Assembly: GCF_029227915.1 (NCBI RefSeq)
Contig: NC_079887.1
Coordinates: 5,332,001-5,396,000 of the forward strand
Source: Hydractinia symbiolongicarpus
Lineage: Eukaryota > Cnidaria > Hydrozoa > Anthoathecata > Hydractiniidae
Direction: 5' to 3'
Length of the DNA stretch: 64,000 nt
The notes under the pieces were generated by a model. It searched no databases. It was not told the DNA's origin and worked only from the letters and a program-made list of their open reading frames with translations. A program made the translations under genes and the position numbers. The first letter of the stretch is position 1. Each line of letters opens with the position of its first letter. Positions 28,140 to 38,979 of this stretch are shown piece after piece.

Positions 28140-30547
28140 TTAGTTTTTGAACCTGTCGCTATTTCTTCAGCCCGCGATAACGGCTAGGATTGGTCCCACA
28201 GTAAAAATGACTTATTTATCTAAATTTTTAAATTAAGCCCTACCGCAGAGCCCAGTGTAATCGCTGAGTTCCAGCAATCACGTCAAATTAAGAAGAATGT
28301 TATTTCTTGGAGTCCAATTGTCTCATTAATCACATTTATCAGGTCACAGTATAGTTCAATTATGTCCCACAGACAATCGTTTCATTGTTAAAAGCGATGC
28401 AACCTAGTAAAATCAGAAAAATATTGCTAAATACATGTTGGTACGAATATGTGAACCAATCGTTTTAATTCAAACGGACTGACACCGTTAGAAAGTCAAT
28501 AAAATGTACTTTTTGAAACTGCCGCTAATTCTTCAGCGCGTGATAACGGCTAGGATTTGTCCCACAGTAAAAAATGACTTATTAATCTAAATTTTTAAAT
28601 CAAGTGCTACCACAGCGCCCAGTGTAATCGCTGAGTACCGGTAATCACGTCAAATTTAAAAGAATGTTATTTCTTGAAGTCCAATTTTCTCCATTATCAC
28701 ATTTGCCAGGTCACAGTCATAAGATAGTTCAATTAAGTCCCACAGTCAATCGCTTCATTGTTAAAAGCGATGCAACCTAGTAATATCAGAAAAATATCGC
28801 TAAATACATGTTGGTACGAATATGTGACGCAACCGTTGTAACTGAAATGGATTGACACCGTTAGAAGGTCAATGAAATGTAGTTTTTGAAACTGTCGCTA
28901 TTTCTTCAGCGCGCAATAACGGCTAGGATTAGTCCCACAGAAAAAATGACTTATTTATCTAAATGTTTAAATGAAGCGCTACCACAGCGCCCAGTGTAAT
29001 CGCTGAGTTCCGGCAATCACGTCAAATTAAGAAGAATGTTATTTCTTGGAGTTCAATTGCCTTATTTATCACATTTATCAGGTCACAGTCCAAAGTTAGT
29101 TCAATTAAGTGCCACAGACAATCATTTCGTTGTTAAAAGCGATGCAACCTAGTAATGTCAGAAAAATATCGCTAAATACATGTTGGAACGAATATGTGAC
29201 CCAATCGTTTTAACTCAAACGGACTAACTTGAAACTGTCACTAATTCTTCAGCGCATGATAACGGCTAGGATTGGTCCCACAGCAAAAAATGACTTGTTA
29301 TTCTAAATTTTTAAATGAAGTGCTACCACAGGGCCCAGTGTAATCGCTGAGTACCGGTAATCACGTCAAATTAAGAAGAATGATTTTTCTTGAAGTCCAA
29401 TTGTCTCCTTTATCACATTCATCAGGTCACAGTCCAAAGTTAGTTCAATTAAGTAGCACAGTCAATCGTTTTATTGTTAAAAGCGATGCAACCTAGTAAT
29501 ATCAGAAAAATATCGCTAAATACATGTTGGTACGAATATGTGAACCAATCCTTTTAGTCGCACAGTCAATCGTTTTATTGTTAAAAGCGATGCAACCTAG
29601 TAATATCAGAAAAATATCGCTAAATACATGTTGGTACGAATATGTGACCCAACCGTTGTAACTCAAACGGACTGACACCGTTAGAAAGTCAATGAAATGT
29701 ACTTTCTGAAACTGTCACTAATTTTTCAGCGCGTGATAACGGCTAGGATTGGTCCCACAGAAAAAATGACTTATTTATCTAAATGTTTAAATGAAGCGCT
29801 ACCACAGCGCCCAGTGTAATCGCTGAGTTCCGGCAATCACGTCAAATTAAGAAGAATGTTATTTCTTGGAATTCAATTGCCTTATTTATCACATTTATCA
29901 GGTCACAGTCCAAAGTAAGTTCAATTAAGTGCCACAGACAATCATTTCGTTGTTAAAAGCGATGCAACCTAGTAATGTCAGAAAAATATCGCTAAATACA
30001 TGTTGGAACGAATATGTGACCCAATCGTTTTAACTCAAACGGACTAACACTGTTAAAAAGTCAATGAAATGTACTTTTTGAAACTGTCACTAATTCTTCA
30101 GCGCATGATAACGGCTAGGATTGGTCCCACAGTAAAAAATGACTTGTTATTCTAAATTTTTAAATGAAGTGCTACCACAGGGCCCAGTGTAATCGCTGAG
30201 TACCGGTAATCACGTCAAATTAAGAAGAATGATTTTTCTTGAAGTCCAATTGTCTCCTTTATCACATTCATCAGGTCACAGTCCAAAGTTTGTTCAATTA
30301 AGTAGCACAGTCAATCGTTTTATTGTTAAAAGCGATGCAACCTAGTAATATCAGAAAGATATCGCTAAATACATGTTGGTACGAATATGTGAACCAATCG
30401 TTTTAGTCGCACAGTCAATCGTTTTATTGTTAAAAGCGATGCAACCTAGTAATATCAGAAAAATATCGCTAAATACATGTTGGTACGAAAATGTGACCCA
30501 ACCGTTGTAACTCAAACGGACTGACACCGTTAGAAAGTCAATGAAAT
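25732..30547. repeat. Tandem duplication of 2,408 bp within satellite A (two units)
   Basis: Unit 1 (25,732-28,139) is repeated as unit 2 (28,140-30,547). The 2,408-bp offset is exact at all anchors checked: 25,741/28,149, 25,941/28,349, 26,821/29,229 and 27,350/29,758. Both units share the 29-bp deletion (26,820 and 29,228) that is absent from the older copy near 18,110. This orders the events: large duplication first, then the deletion, then this tandem duplication. Confidence 0.88.
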
Positions 30548-31930
30548 GTACTTTCTGAAACTGTCACTAATTTTTCAGCGCGTGATAACGGCTAGGATTG
30601 GTCCCACAGTAAAAAAATGACTTATTAATCTAAATTTTTAAATGAAGTGCTACCACAGCGATTTTTCTTGAAGTCCAATTGTCTCCTTTATCACATTCAT
30701 CAGGTCACAGTCCAAAGTTAGTTCAATTAAGTAGCACAGTCAATCGTTTTATTGTTAAAAGCGATGCAACCTAGTAATATCAGAAAAATATCGCTAAATA
30801 CATGTTGGTACGAATATGTGAACCAATCGTTTTAGTCGCACAGTCAATCGTTTTATTGTTAAAAGCGATGCAACCTAGTAATATCAGAAAAATATCGCTA
30901 AATACATGTTGGTACGAATATGTGACCCAACCGTTGTAACTCAAACGGACTGACACCGTTAGAAAGTCAATGAAATGTACTTTCTGAAACTGTCACTAAT
31001 TTTTCAGCGCGTGATAACGGCTAGGATTGGTCCACCAGAAAAAATGACTTATTTATCTAAATGTTTAAATGAAGCGCTACCACAGCGCCCAGTGTAATCG
31101 CTGAGTTCCGGCAATCACGTCAAATTAAGAAGAATGTTATTTCTTGGAATTCAATTGCCTTATTTATCACATTTATCAGGTCACAGTCCAAAGTTAGTTC
31201 AATTAAGTGCCACAGACAATCATTTCGTTGTTAAAAGCGATGCAACCTAGTAATGTCAGAAAAATATCGCTAAATACATGTTGGAACGAATATGTGACCC
31301 AATCGTTTTAACTCAAACGGACTAACACTGTTAAAAAGTCAATGAAATGTACTTTTTGAAACTGTCACTAATTCTTCAGCGCATGATAACGGCTAGGATT
31401 GGTCCCACAGTAAAAAATGACTTGTTATTCTAAATTTTTAAATGAAGTGCTACCACAGGGCCCAGTGTAATTGCTGAGTACCGGTAATCACGTCAAATTA
31501 AGAAGAATGATTTTTCTTGAAGTCCAATTGTCTCCTTTATCACATTCATCAGGTCACAGTCCAAAGTTAGTTCAATTAAGTAGCACAGTCAATCGTTTTA
31601 TTGTTAAAAGCGATGCAACCTAGTAATATCAGAAAAATATCGCTAAATACATGTTGGTACGAATATGTGAACCAATCGTTTTAGTCGCACAGTCAATCGT
31701 TTTATTGTTAAAAGCGATGCAACCTAGTAATATCAGAAAAATATCGCTAAATACATGTTGGTACGAAAATGTGACCCAACCGTTGTAACTCAAACGGACT
31801 GACACCGTTAGAAAGTCAATGAAATGTACTTTCTGAAACTGTCACTAATTTTTCAGCGCGTGATAACGGCTAGGATTGGTCCCACAGTAAAAAAATGACT
31901 TATTAATCTAAATTTTTAAATGAAGTGCTA
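29758..31930. repeat. Satellite A 1,278-bp HOR, cluster 2
   Basis: Unit starts at 29,758 and 31,036 are 1,278 bp apart, as in cluster 1. The first unit is complete, with the nested 104-bp duplications and the fused CAGCG/ATTTTTC monomer near 30,660. The second runs to about 31,930 and then continues into GCGCCCGGTGTAATTGC instead of the 49-bp-deleted form. The second unit start has a local change (GGTCCACCAG instead of GGTCCCACAG). Confidence 0.83.
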
Positions 31931-32819
31931 CCACAGCGCCCGGTGTAATTGCTGAGTTCCGGCAATCACGTCAAATTAAGAAGAATGTTATTTCTTGGAG
32001 TTCAATTGCCTCATTTATCACATTTATCAGGTCACAGTCCAAAGTTAGTTCAATTAAGTCCCACAGACAATCATTTCATTGTTAAAAGCGATGCAACCTA
32101 GTAATGTCAGAAAAATATCGCTAAATACATGTTGGTACGAATATGTGACCCAATCGTTTTAACTCAAACGGACTGACACTGTTAAAAAGTCAATGAAATG
32201 TACTTTTTGAAACTGTCGCTATTTCTTCAGCGCGCGATAACGGCTAGGATTGGTCCCGCAGTAAAAATGACTTATTTATCTAAATGTTTAAATGAAGCGC
32301 TACCACAGCGCCCAGTGTAATCGCTGAGTTCCGGCAATCACGTCAAATTAAGAAGAATGTTATTTCATGGAGTCCAATTGTCTCATTTATCACAATCATC
32401 AGGTCACAGTCCAAACTTAGTTCAATTAAGTCCCACAGACAATCGTTTCATTGTTAAAAGCGATGCAACCTAGTGATATCAGAAAAATATCGCTAAATAC
32501 ATGTTGGTACGAATATGTGACCCAACCGTTATAACTCAAACGGACTGACACCGTTAGAAAGTCAATGAAATGTAGTTTTTGAAACTGTCGCTATTTTTTC
32601 AGGGCGCGATAACGGCTAGGATTGGTCCCACAGTAAAAATTGACTGATTTATCTAAATTTTTAAATGAAGTGCTACCACAGCGCCCAGTGTAATCGCTGA
32701 GAACCGGTAATCACGTCAAATTGAAAAGAATGTTTTTTCTTGGAGTCCAATTGTCTCCTTTATCACATTTGTCAGGTCACAGTCCAAAGGTAGTTCAATT
32801 AAGTCCCACAGTCAATTGC
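31931..32819. repeat. Satellite A monomers left of the AT-rich insertion
   Basis: These monomers have the usual landmarks. The stretch includes copies of two local subtypes: TTTCATGGAGTCC with CACAATCATC (32,366, also at about 22,930), and GACTGATTTATC with GAGAACCGG (32,640, also at 22,081 and 23,200). The last monomer stops inside CAGTCAATTGCTTCA, where the foreign segment begins. Confidence 0.8.
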
Positions 32820-32823
32820 TTCA
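32820..32823. repeat. Left TTCA direct repeat flanking the insertion
   Basis: This is the left copy of the probable 4-bp target-site duplication. The matching copy is at 33,000-33,003. Removing one copy plus the 176-bp insert restores the normal satellite A string GCTTCATTGCT. A 4-bp match in AT-rich DNA could also arise by chance. Confidence 0.55.
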
Positions 32824-32999
32824 AATAAATATACTTTAAATACTTAAAAAAAAAATGGTATATACGGTATTCCTTATAGATTTTTTATATTCAGTTATTT
32901 ATTGTTTTTAATGTTTTTAAAGTTGACTTTAATTAGCCTTAGAGCTACATTTTCTTGTAAATTTGTCAACTATAAATAAATTAATTAATAAATAAAAAT
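32824..32999. mobile_element. AT-rich 176-bp insertion with TTCA flanks, possible small transposon or retroposon
   Basis: Uninterrupted monomers read CAATTGCTTCATTGCT. Here that string is split by 176 bp with no similarity to satellite A or B. TTCA occurs on both sides (32,820-32,823 and 33,000-33,003), as expected of a target-site duplication. I count about 29 G+C bases in 176, so it is about 84% A+T. It has a run of ten A near 32,846, AATAAA strings at both ends, and a TAAAT-rich right end. AGTTGAC (32,921-32,927) and GTCAACT (32,965-32,971) form the core of an imperfect inverted repeat. There are no clear terminal inverted repeats and no ORF. It could be a 5'-truncated non-LTR/SINE remnant with a simple-repeat tail or a MITE-like element; the class is undecided. 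Confidence 0.6.
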
Positions 33000-33003
33000 T
33001 TCA
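33000..33003. repeat. Right TTCA direct repeat flanking the insertion
   Basis: This is the right copy of the probable 4-bp target-site duplication. Satellite A resumes in the expected register with TTGCTAAAAGCGATGCAACC. Confidence 0.55.
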
Positions 33004-36000
33004 TTGCTAAAAGCGATGCAACCTAGTAATATCAGAAAAATATTGCTAAATACATGTTGGCACGAATATGTGAACCAATCGTTTTAATTCTAACGGACTG
33101 ACACCGTTAGAAAGTCAATAAAATGTACTTTTTGAAACTGCCGCTAATTCTTCAGCGCGTAATAACGGCTAGGATTGGTCCCACAGCAAAAAATGACTTA
33201 TTAATCTAAATTTTTAAATCAAGTGCTACCACAGCGCCCAGTGTAATCGCTGAGTACCGGTAATCACGTCAAATTTAAAAGAATGTTATTTCTTGAAGTC
33301 CAATTTTCTCCATTATCACATTTGTCAGGTCACAGTCCAAAGATAGTTCAATTAAGTCCCACAGTCAATCGCTTCATTGTTAAAAGCGATGCAACCTAGT
33401 AATATCAGAAAAATATCGCTAAATACATGTTGGTACGAATATGTGACGCAACCGTTGTAACTGAAGCGGATTGACACCGTTAGAAGGTCAATGAAATGTA
33501 GTTTTTGAAACTGTCGCTATTTCTTCAGCGCGCGATAACGGCTAGGATTGGTCTCACAGTAAAAATGACTTATTTATCTAAATTCTTAAATGAAGCACTA
33601 CCACAGCGCCCAGTGTAATCGCTGAGTTCCGGCAATCACGTCAAATTAAGAAGAATGTTATTTCTTGGAGTTCAATTGCCTCATTTATCACATTTATCAG
33701 GTCACAGTCCAAAGTTAGTTCAATTAAGTGCCACAGACAATCATTTCGTTGTTAAAAGCGATGCAACCTAGTAATGTCAGAAAAATATCGCTAAATACAT
33801 GTTGGAACGAATATGTGACCCAATCGTTTCAACTGAAACGGACTAACACTGTTAAAAAGTCAATGAAATGTACTTCTTGAAACTGTCACTAATTCTTCAG
33901 CGCATGATAACGGCTAGGATTGGTCCCACAGTAAAAAATGACTTGTTATTCTAAATTTTTAAATGAAGTGCTACCACAGGGCCCAGTGCAATCGCTGAGT
34001 ACCGGTAATCACGTCAAATTAAAAAGAATGATTTTTCTTGAAGTCCAATTGTCTCCTTTATCACATTCATCAGGTCACAGTCCAAAGTTAGTTCAATTAA
34101 GTAGCACAGTCAATCGTTTTATTGTTAAAAGCGATGCAACCTAGTAATATCAGAAAAATATCGCTAAATACATGTTGGAACGAATATGTGCCCCAACCGT
34201 TGTAACTCAAACGGACTGACACCGTTAGAAAGTCAATGAAATTTAGTTTTTAAACTGTTGCTATTTCTTCAGCCCGCGATAACGGCTAGGATTGGTCCCA
34301 CAGTAAAAATGACTTATTTATCTAAATTTTTAAATTAAGCGCTACCGCAGAGCCCAGTGTAATCGCTGAGTTCCAGCAATCACGTCAAATTAAGAAGAAT
34401 GTTATTTCTTGGAGTCCAATTGTCTCATTAATCACATTTATCAGGTCACAGTATAGTTCAATTAAGTCCCACAGACAATCGTTTCATTGTTAAAAGCGAT
34501 GCAACCTAGTAAAATCAGAAAAATATTGCTAAATACATGTTGGTACGAATATGTGAACCAATCGTTTTAATTCAAACGGACTGACACCGTTAGAAAGTCA
34601 ATAAAATGTACTTTTTGAAACTGCCGCTAATTCTTCAGCGCGTGATAACGGCTAGGATTTGTCCCACAGTAAAAAATGACTTATTAATCTAAATTTTTAA
34701 ATCAAGTGCTACCACAGCGCCCAGTGTAATCGCTGAGTACCGGTAATCACGTCAAATTTAAAAGAATGTTATTTCTTGAAGTCCAATTTTCTCCATTATC
34801 ACATTTGCCAGGTCACAGTCCAAAGATAGTTCAATTAAGTCCCACAGTCAATCGCTTCATTGTTAAAAGCGATGCAACCTAGTAATATCAGAAAAATATC
34901 GCTAAATACATGTTGGTACGAATATGTGACGCAACCGTTGTAACTGAAGTGGATTGACACCGTTAGAAGTTCAATGAAATGTAGTTTTTGAAACTGTCGC
35001 TATTTCTTCAGCGCGCGATAACGGCTAGGATTGGTCCCACAGTAAAAATGACTTATTTATCTAAATGTTTAAATGAAGCACTACCACAGCGCCCAGTGTA
35101 ATCGCTGAGTTCCGGCAATCACGTCAAATTAAGAAGAATGTTATTTCTTGGAGTTCAATTGCCTTATTTATCACATTTATCAGGTCACAGTCCAAAGTTA
35201 GTTCAATTAAGTGCCACAGACAATCATTTCGTTGTTAAAAGCGATGCAACCTAGTAATGTCAGAAAAATATCGCTAAATACATGTTGGAACGAATATGTG
35301 ACCCAATCGTTTTAACTCAAACGGACTAACACTGTTAAAAAGTCAATGAAATGTACTTTTGGAAACTGTCACTAATTCTTCAGCGCATGATAACGGCTAG
35401 GATTGGTCCCACAGTAAAAAATGACTTGTTATTCTAAATTTTTAAATGAAGTGCTACCACAGGGCCCAGTGTAATCGCTGAGTACCGGTAATCACGTCAA
35501 ATTAAGAAGAATGATTTTTCTTGAAGTCCAATTGTCTCCTTTATCACATTCATCAGGTCACAGTCCAAAGTTAGTTCAATTAAGTAGCACAGTCAATCGT
35601 TTTATTGTTAAAAGCGATGCAACCTAGTAATATCAGAAAAATATCGCTAAATACATGTTGGTACGAATATGTGAACCAATCGTTTTAGTCGCACAGTCAA
35701 TCGTTTTATTGTTAAAAGCGATGCAACCTAGTAATATCAGAAAAATATCGCTAAATACATGTTGGTACGAATATGTGACCCAACCGTTGTAACTCAAACG
35801 GACTGACACCGTTAGAAAGTCAATGAAATGTACTTTTTGAAACTGTCACTAATTTTTCAGCGCGTGATAACGGCTAGGATTGGTCCCACAGTAAAAAAAT
35901 GACTTATTAATCTAAATTTTTAAATGAAGTGCTACCACAGCGCCCAGTGTAATTGCTGAGTTCCGGCAATCACGTCAAATTAAGAAGAATGTTATTTCTT

Positions 36001-36083
36001 GGAGTTCAATTGCCTCATTTATCACATTTATCAGGTCACAGTCCAAAGTTAGTTCAATTAAGTCCCACAGACAATCATTTCAT
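33004..36083. repeat. Terminal part of satellite A, right of the insertion
   Basis: About eight monomers, largely repeating types seen earlier. The segment around 34,180-35,900 resembles 25,670-27,350 at an offset near 8,510 bp, including the TGTGCCCCAACC variant (34,189 and 25,678) and the CAGTATAGTTCAATT deletion variant (34,449 and 25,939). The CGTTTTAGTCGCACAG duplication junction recurs near 35,683. The last partial monomer (35,880-36,083) matches 31,880-32,083 and shows no obvious decay before the junction with satellite B. Confidence 0.82.
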
Positions 36084-36092
36084 TGACACGCT
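36076..36092. other. Junction between satellite A and satellite B
   Basis: Satellite A reads normally through CAATCATTTCATTG. Instead of TTAAAAGCGATGC it continues as ACACGCTTAATGAAAGAGG, which is satellite B in mid-monomer (B normally reads GAGACGCTTAATGAAAGAGG). No spacer, gene or transposon lies between them. B normally has CATTTTTGATGAG just before this point, so a few bases of shared sequence (CATT..G) may have helped the joining. Both partners are cut within a monomer. Confidence 0.9.
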
Positions 36093-36264
36093 TAATGAAA
36101 GAGGTTTAATCGCCGGCAAACGAAAAACCGCGATTTCCCGTAAATCCCGGGCTTGGCCCGTAGAGTCGAATGTATACAAAGAAAGTACCCTGTGAGTAAA
36201 CTCATTTCTAGAACGATTTTTTAAATTATTTTTTCACCACTAAAACGCATAAGACTTGTAGGTT

Positions 36265-36286
36265 TCAAAAATGTTTTCATTTTTGA
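36265..36286. repeat. Canonical satellite B dyad (example)
   Basis: TCAAAAATG (36,265-36,273) and CATTTTTGA (36,278-36,286) are perfect 9-bp reverse complements separated by TTTT. The same dyad is present in most of the roughly 137 monomers, sometimes with one mismatch (TCAAAAACG arm). On single-stranded DNA or a transcript it could form a compact hairpin with a 4-nt loop. Function is unknown. Confidence 0.85.
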
Positions 36287-37780
36287 TCAGACGCTGAATA
36301 AAAGAAGTTTAATCGCCGGCAAACGAAAACTCGCGATTTCCCGTAAATCCCGGGCTTGGCCGGTATAGTCAAAAGTATACAAAGAAAGTACCCAGGGAGT
36401 AAACATATTTCCCGAACGATTTTTTAAATTATTTTTTCACCACTAAAACGCATGAGACTTGTAGTTTTCAAAAGTGTTTTAATTTTTGATGAGACGCTGA
36501 ATAAAGGAGGTTTAATCGCCGGCAAACGAAAACCCGCGATTTCCCATAAATCCCGGGCTTGGCCCGTAGAGTCGAATGTATACAAAGAAAGTACCCTGTG
36601 AGTAAACTCATTTCCAGAACGATTTTTTATATTATTTTTTCACCACTAAAACGCATAAGACTTGTAGGTTTCAAAAATGTTTTCATTTTTGATCAGACGC
36701 TGAATAAAAGAAGTTTAATTGCCGGCAAAGGAAAACTCGCGATTTCCCGTAAATCCCGGGCTTGGCCGGTATAGTCAAAAGTATACAAAGAAAGTACCCA
36801 GGGAGTAAACTTATTTCCCGAACGATTTTTTAAATTATTTTTTCACCACTAAAACGCATGAGACTTGTAGTTTTCAAAAGTGTTTTCATTTTTGATGAGG
36901 CGCTGAATAAAAGAAGTTTTATCGCCGGCAAACGAAAACCCGCGATTTCCCGTAAATCCCGGGCTTGGCCCGTATAGTTTAATGTATATAAAGAAAGTAC
37001 CCAGGGAGTAAACTCATTTCCAAAACGATTTTTTAAAGTATCTTTTCACCACTAAAACGCATGAGACTTGTAGTTTTCAAAAATTTTTTCATTTTTGAAG
37101 AGACGCTGAATAAAAGAAGTTTAATCGCCGGCAAACGAAAACCTGCGATTTCCCGTAAATCCCGGACTCGGCCCGTATAGTCAAAAGTATACAAACAAAG
37201 TACCCAGGGAGTAAACTCATTTCCCGAACGATTTTTTATATTATTATTTCACCCCTAAAGCCCATGAGACTTGTAGTTTTTAAAAATGTTTTCATTTTTG
37301 AAGAGACGCTGAATAAAAGAAGTTTAATCGCCGGCAAACGAAAACCTGCGATTTCCCGTAAATCCCGGACTCGGCCCGTATAGTCAAAAGTATACAAACA
37401 AAGTACCCAGGGAGTAAACTCATTTCCCGAACGATTTTTTATATTATTATTTCACCCCTAAAGCCCATGAGACTTGTAGTTTTTAAAAATGTTTTCATTT
37501 TTGATGAGACGCTGAATAAAAGGAGTTTAATCGCCGGCTAACGAAAACCCGCCATTTCCCGTAAACCCCGGACTCGGTCCGTATAGTCAAAAGTCTACAA
37601 AGAAAGTAACCAGGGAGTAAACTCATTTCCCGAACGATTTTTTAAATTATTTTTTCACCACTAAAACGCATGAGACTTGTAGTTTTCAGAAATGTTTTCA
37701 TTTTTGATGAGACGCTTAATAAAAGTGGTTTAATCGCCGGCAAACGAAAACCCGCGATTTCCCGTAATGCCCGGGTTTGG

Positions 37781-37794
37781 CCCGTATAGTCGAA
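37781..37794 (-). other. CENP-B-box-like 14-mer in satellite B (example)
   Basis: The plus strand reads CCCGTATAGTCGAA; the minus strand is TTCGACTATACGGG. The core needed by mammalian CENP-B is TTCGNNNNANNCGGG. The satellite motif has every fixed base but one fewer spacer base between TTCG and A. It occurs in a large subset of B monomers (for example 38,389-38,402), while others read CCCGTATAGTCAAA and lack it. The one-base difference would probably stop binding by the mammalian protein, and the host may have no such protein. Confidence 0.45.
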
Positions 37795-38979
37795 TGTATA
37801 CAAAGAAAGTACCCTGTGAGTAAACTCATTTCCAAAACGATTTTTTAAAGTATCTCTTTACCACTAAAACGCATGAGACTTGTATTTTTCAAAAATGTTT
37901 TCATTTTTGAAAAGACGCTGAATAAAATAAGTTTAATCGCCGGCAAACGAAAACTTGCGATTTCCCGTAAATCCCGGACTCGGCACGTATAGTCAAAAGT
38001 ATACAAACAAAGTACCCAGGGAGTAAACTCATTTCCCGAACGATTTTTTATATTATTATTTCACCCCTAAAGCCCATGAGACTTGTAGTTTTTAAAAATG
38101 TTTTCATTTTTGATGAGACGCTGAATAAAAGGAGTTTAATCGCCGGCTAACGAAAACCCACTATTTCCCGTAAACCCCGGACTCACTCCGTATAGTCAAA
38201 AGTATACAAAGAAAGTAACCAGGGAGTAAACTCATTTCCCGAACGATTTTTTAAATTATTTTTTCACCACTAAAACGCATGAGACTTGTAGTTTTCAAAA
38301 ATGTTTTCATTTTTGATGAGACGCTTAATAAAAGAGGTTTTATCACCGGCAAACGAAAACCCGCGATTTCCCGTAAATCCCGGCTTGGCCCGTATAGTCG
38401 AATGTATACAAAGGAAGTACCCAGGGAGTAAACTCATTTCCCGAACGATGTTTTAAAATTTTTTTTCACCACTAAAACGCATGAGACTAGTAGTTTTCAA
38501 AAATGTTTTCATTTTTGATGAGACGCTCAATGAAAGAGGTTTAATCGCCGGCAAACGAAAACCCGCGATTTCCCGTAAATCCCGGGCTTGGCCCGTATAG
38601 TCGAATGTATACAAAGAAAGTACCCTGTGAGTAAACTCATTTCCAGAACGATTTTTTAGATTATTTTTTCACCACTAAAAGGCATAAGACTTGTAGTTTT
38701 CAAAAACGTTTTCATTTTTGATGAGACGCTGAATAAAAGAAGTTTAATCGCCGGCAAACGAAAACCCGCGATTTCCCGTAAATCCCGGCTTGGCCCGTAT
38801 AGTCGAATGTATACAAAGAAAATACCCAGGGAGTAAACTCATTTCCCGAACGATTTTTCAAATTATTTTTTCACCACTAAAACGCATGAGACTTGTAGTT
38901 TTCAAAAATGTTTTCATTTTTGATGAGACGCTTAATAAAAGAGGTTTTATCGCCGGCAAACGAAAACCTGCGATTTCCC

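Larger units (their letters stand above)
1..36083. repeat. Satellite A array, about 370-373 bp monomer
   Basis: This is a head-to-tail tandem array of roughly 97 copies. The monomer start (AAAATGACTTATTT-like) recurs at 1, 371, 744, 1117, 1490 and so on, giving steps of 370-373 bp, and the register holds to the right end. Landmarks present in nearly every copy are ACAGCGCCCAGTGTAATCGC, AGCGATGCAACCTAG, ATACATGTTGGTACG and TAACGGCTAGGATTGGTC. Copies differ by substitutions, small indels and a few truncations. All copies keep one orientation. No long ORF exists because stops recur in every monomer. A length near two nucleosome repeats and HOR organisation are typical of pericentromeric or centromeric satellites. 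I do not recognise the family. The identification as satellite DNA is certain; the chromosomal role is inferred. Confidence 0.98.
36084..38979. repeat. Satellite B left edge, heterogeneous monomers
   Basis: Copies next to satellite A carry more private variants than those further right, for example TTTTGATCAGACGC, GGTTTCAAAAATG, GGCAAAGGAAAACTC, CCCATAAATCCC and TAATGCCCGGG. Small duplications are visible: the GTATACAAACAAAGTACCC monomer appears near 37,190, 37,393 and 38,004, and a three-monomer segment (about 607 bp) recurs from 38,332 to 38,938. Divergent edges and homogeneous interiors are expected when unequal exchange homogenises an array from within. Confidence 0.75.

Noticed and set aside
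32824-32999. Helitron or TIR transposon as a firm assignment for the AT-rich insert
   Set aside because: The ends do not form terminal inverted repeats, there is no CTRR end with a hairpin at the right place, and the flanking repeat TTCA is not the AT dinucleotide typical of Helitrons. Only a generic small mobile element is supported.
1-36083. CRISPR-like array
   Set aside because: Repeats are far too long, there are no unique spacers between short identical repeats, and the sequence is continuous tandem satellite.
1-36083. Short 5-bp dyads in satellite A such as GCGCT-ACCAC-AGCGC and AACGG-ACTGACA-CCGTT
   Set aside because: Real in the sequence, but short, frequently broken in subtypes (GTGCTACCACAGCGC) without compensation, and expected by chance in a 370-bp repeat.
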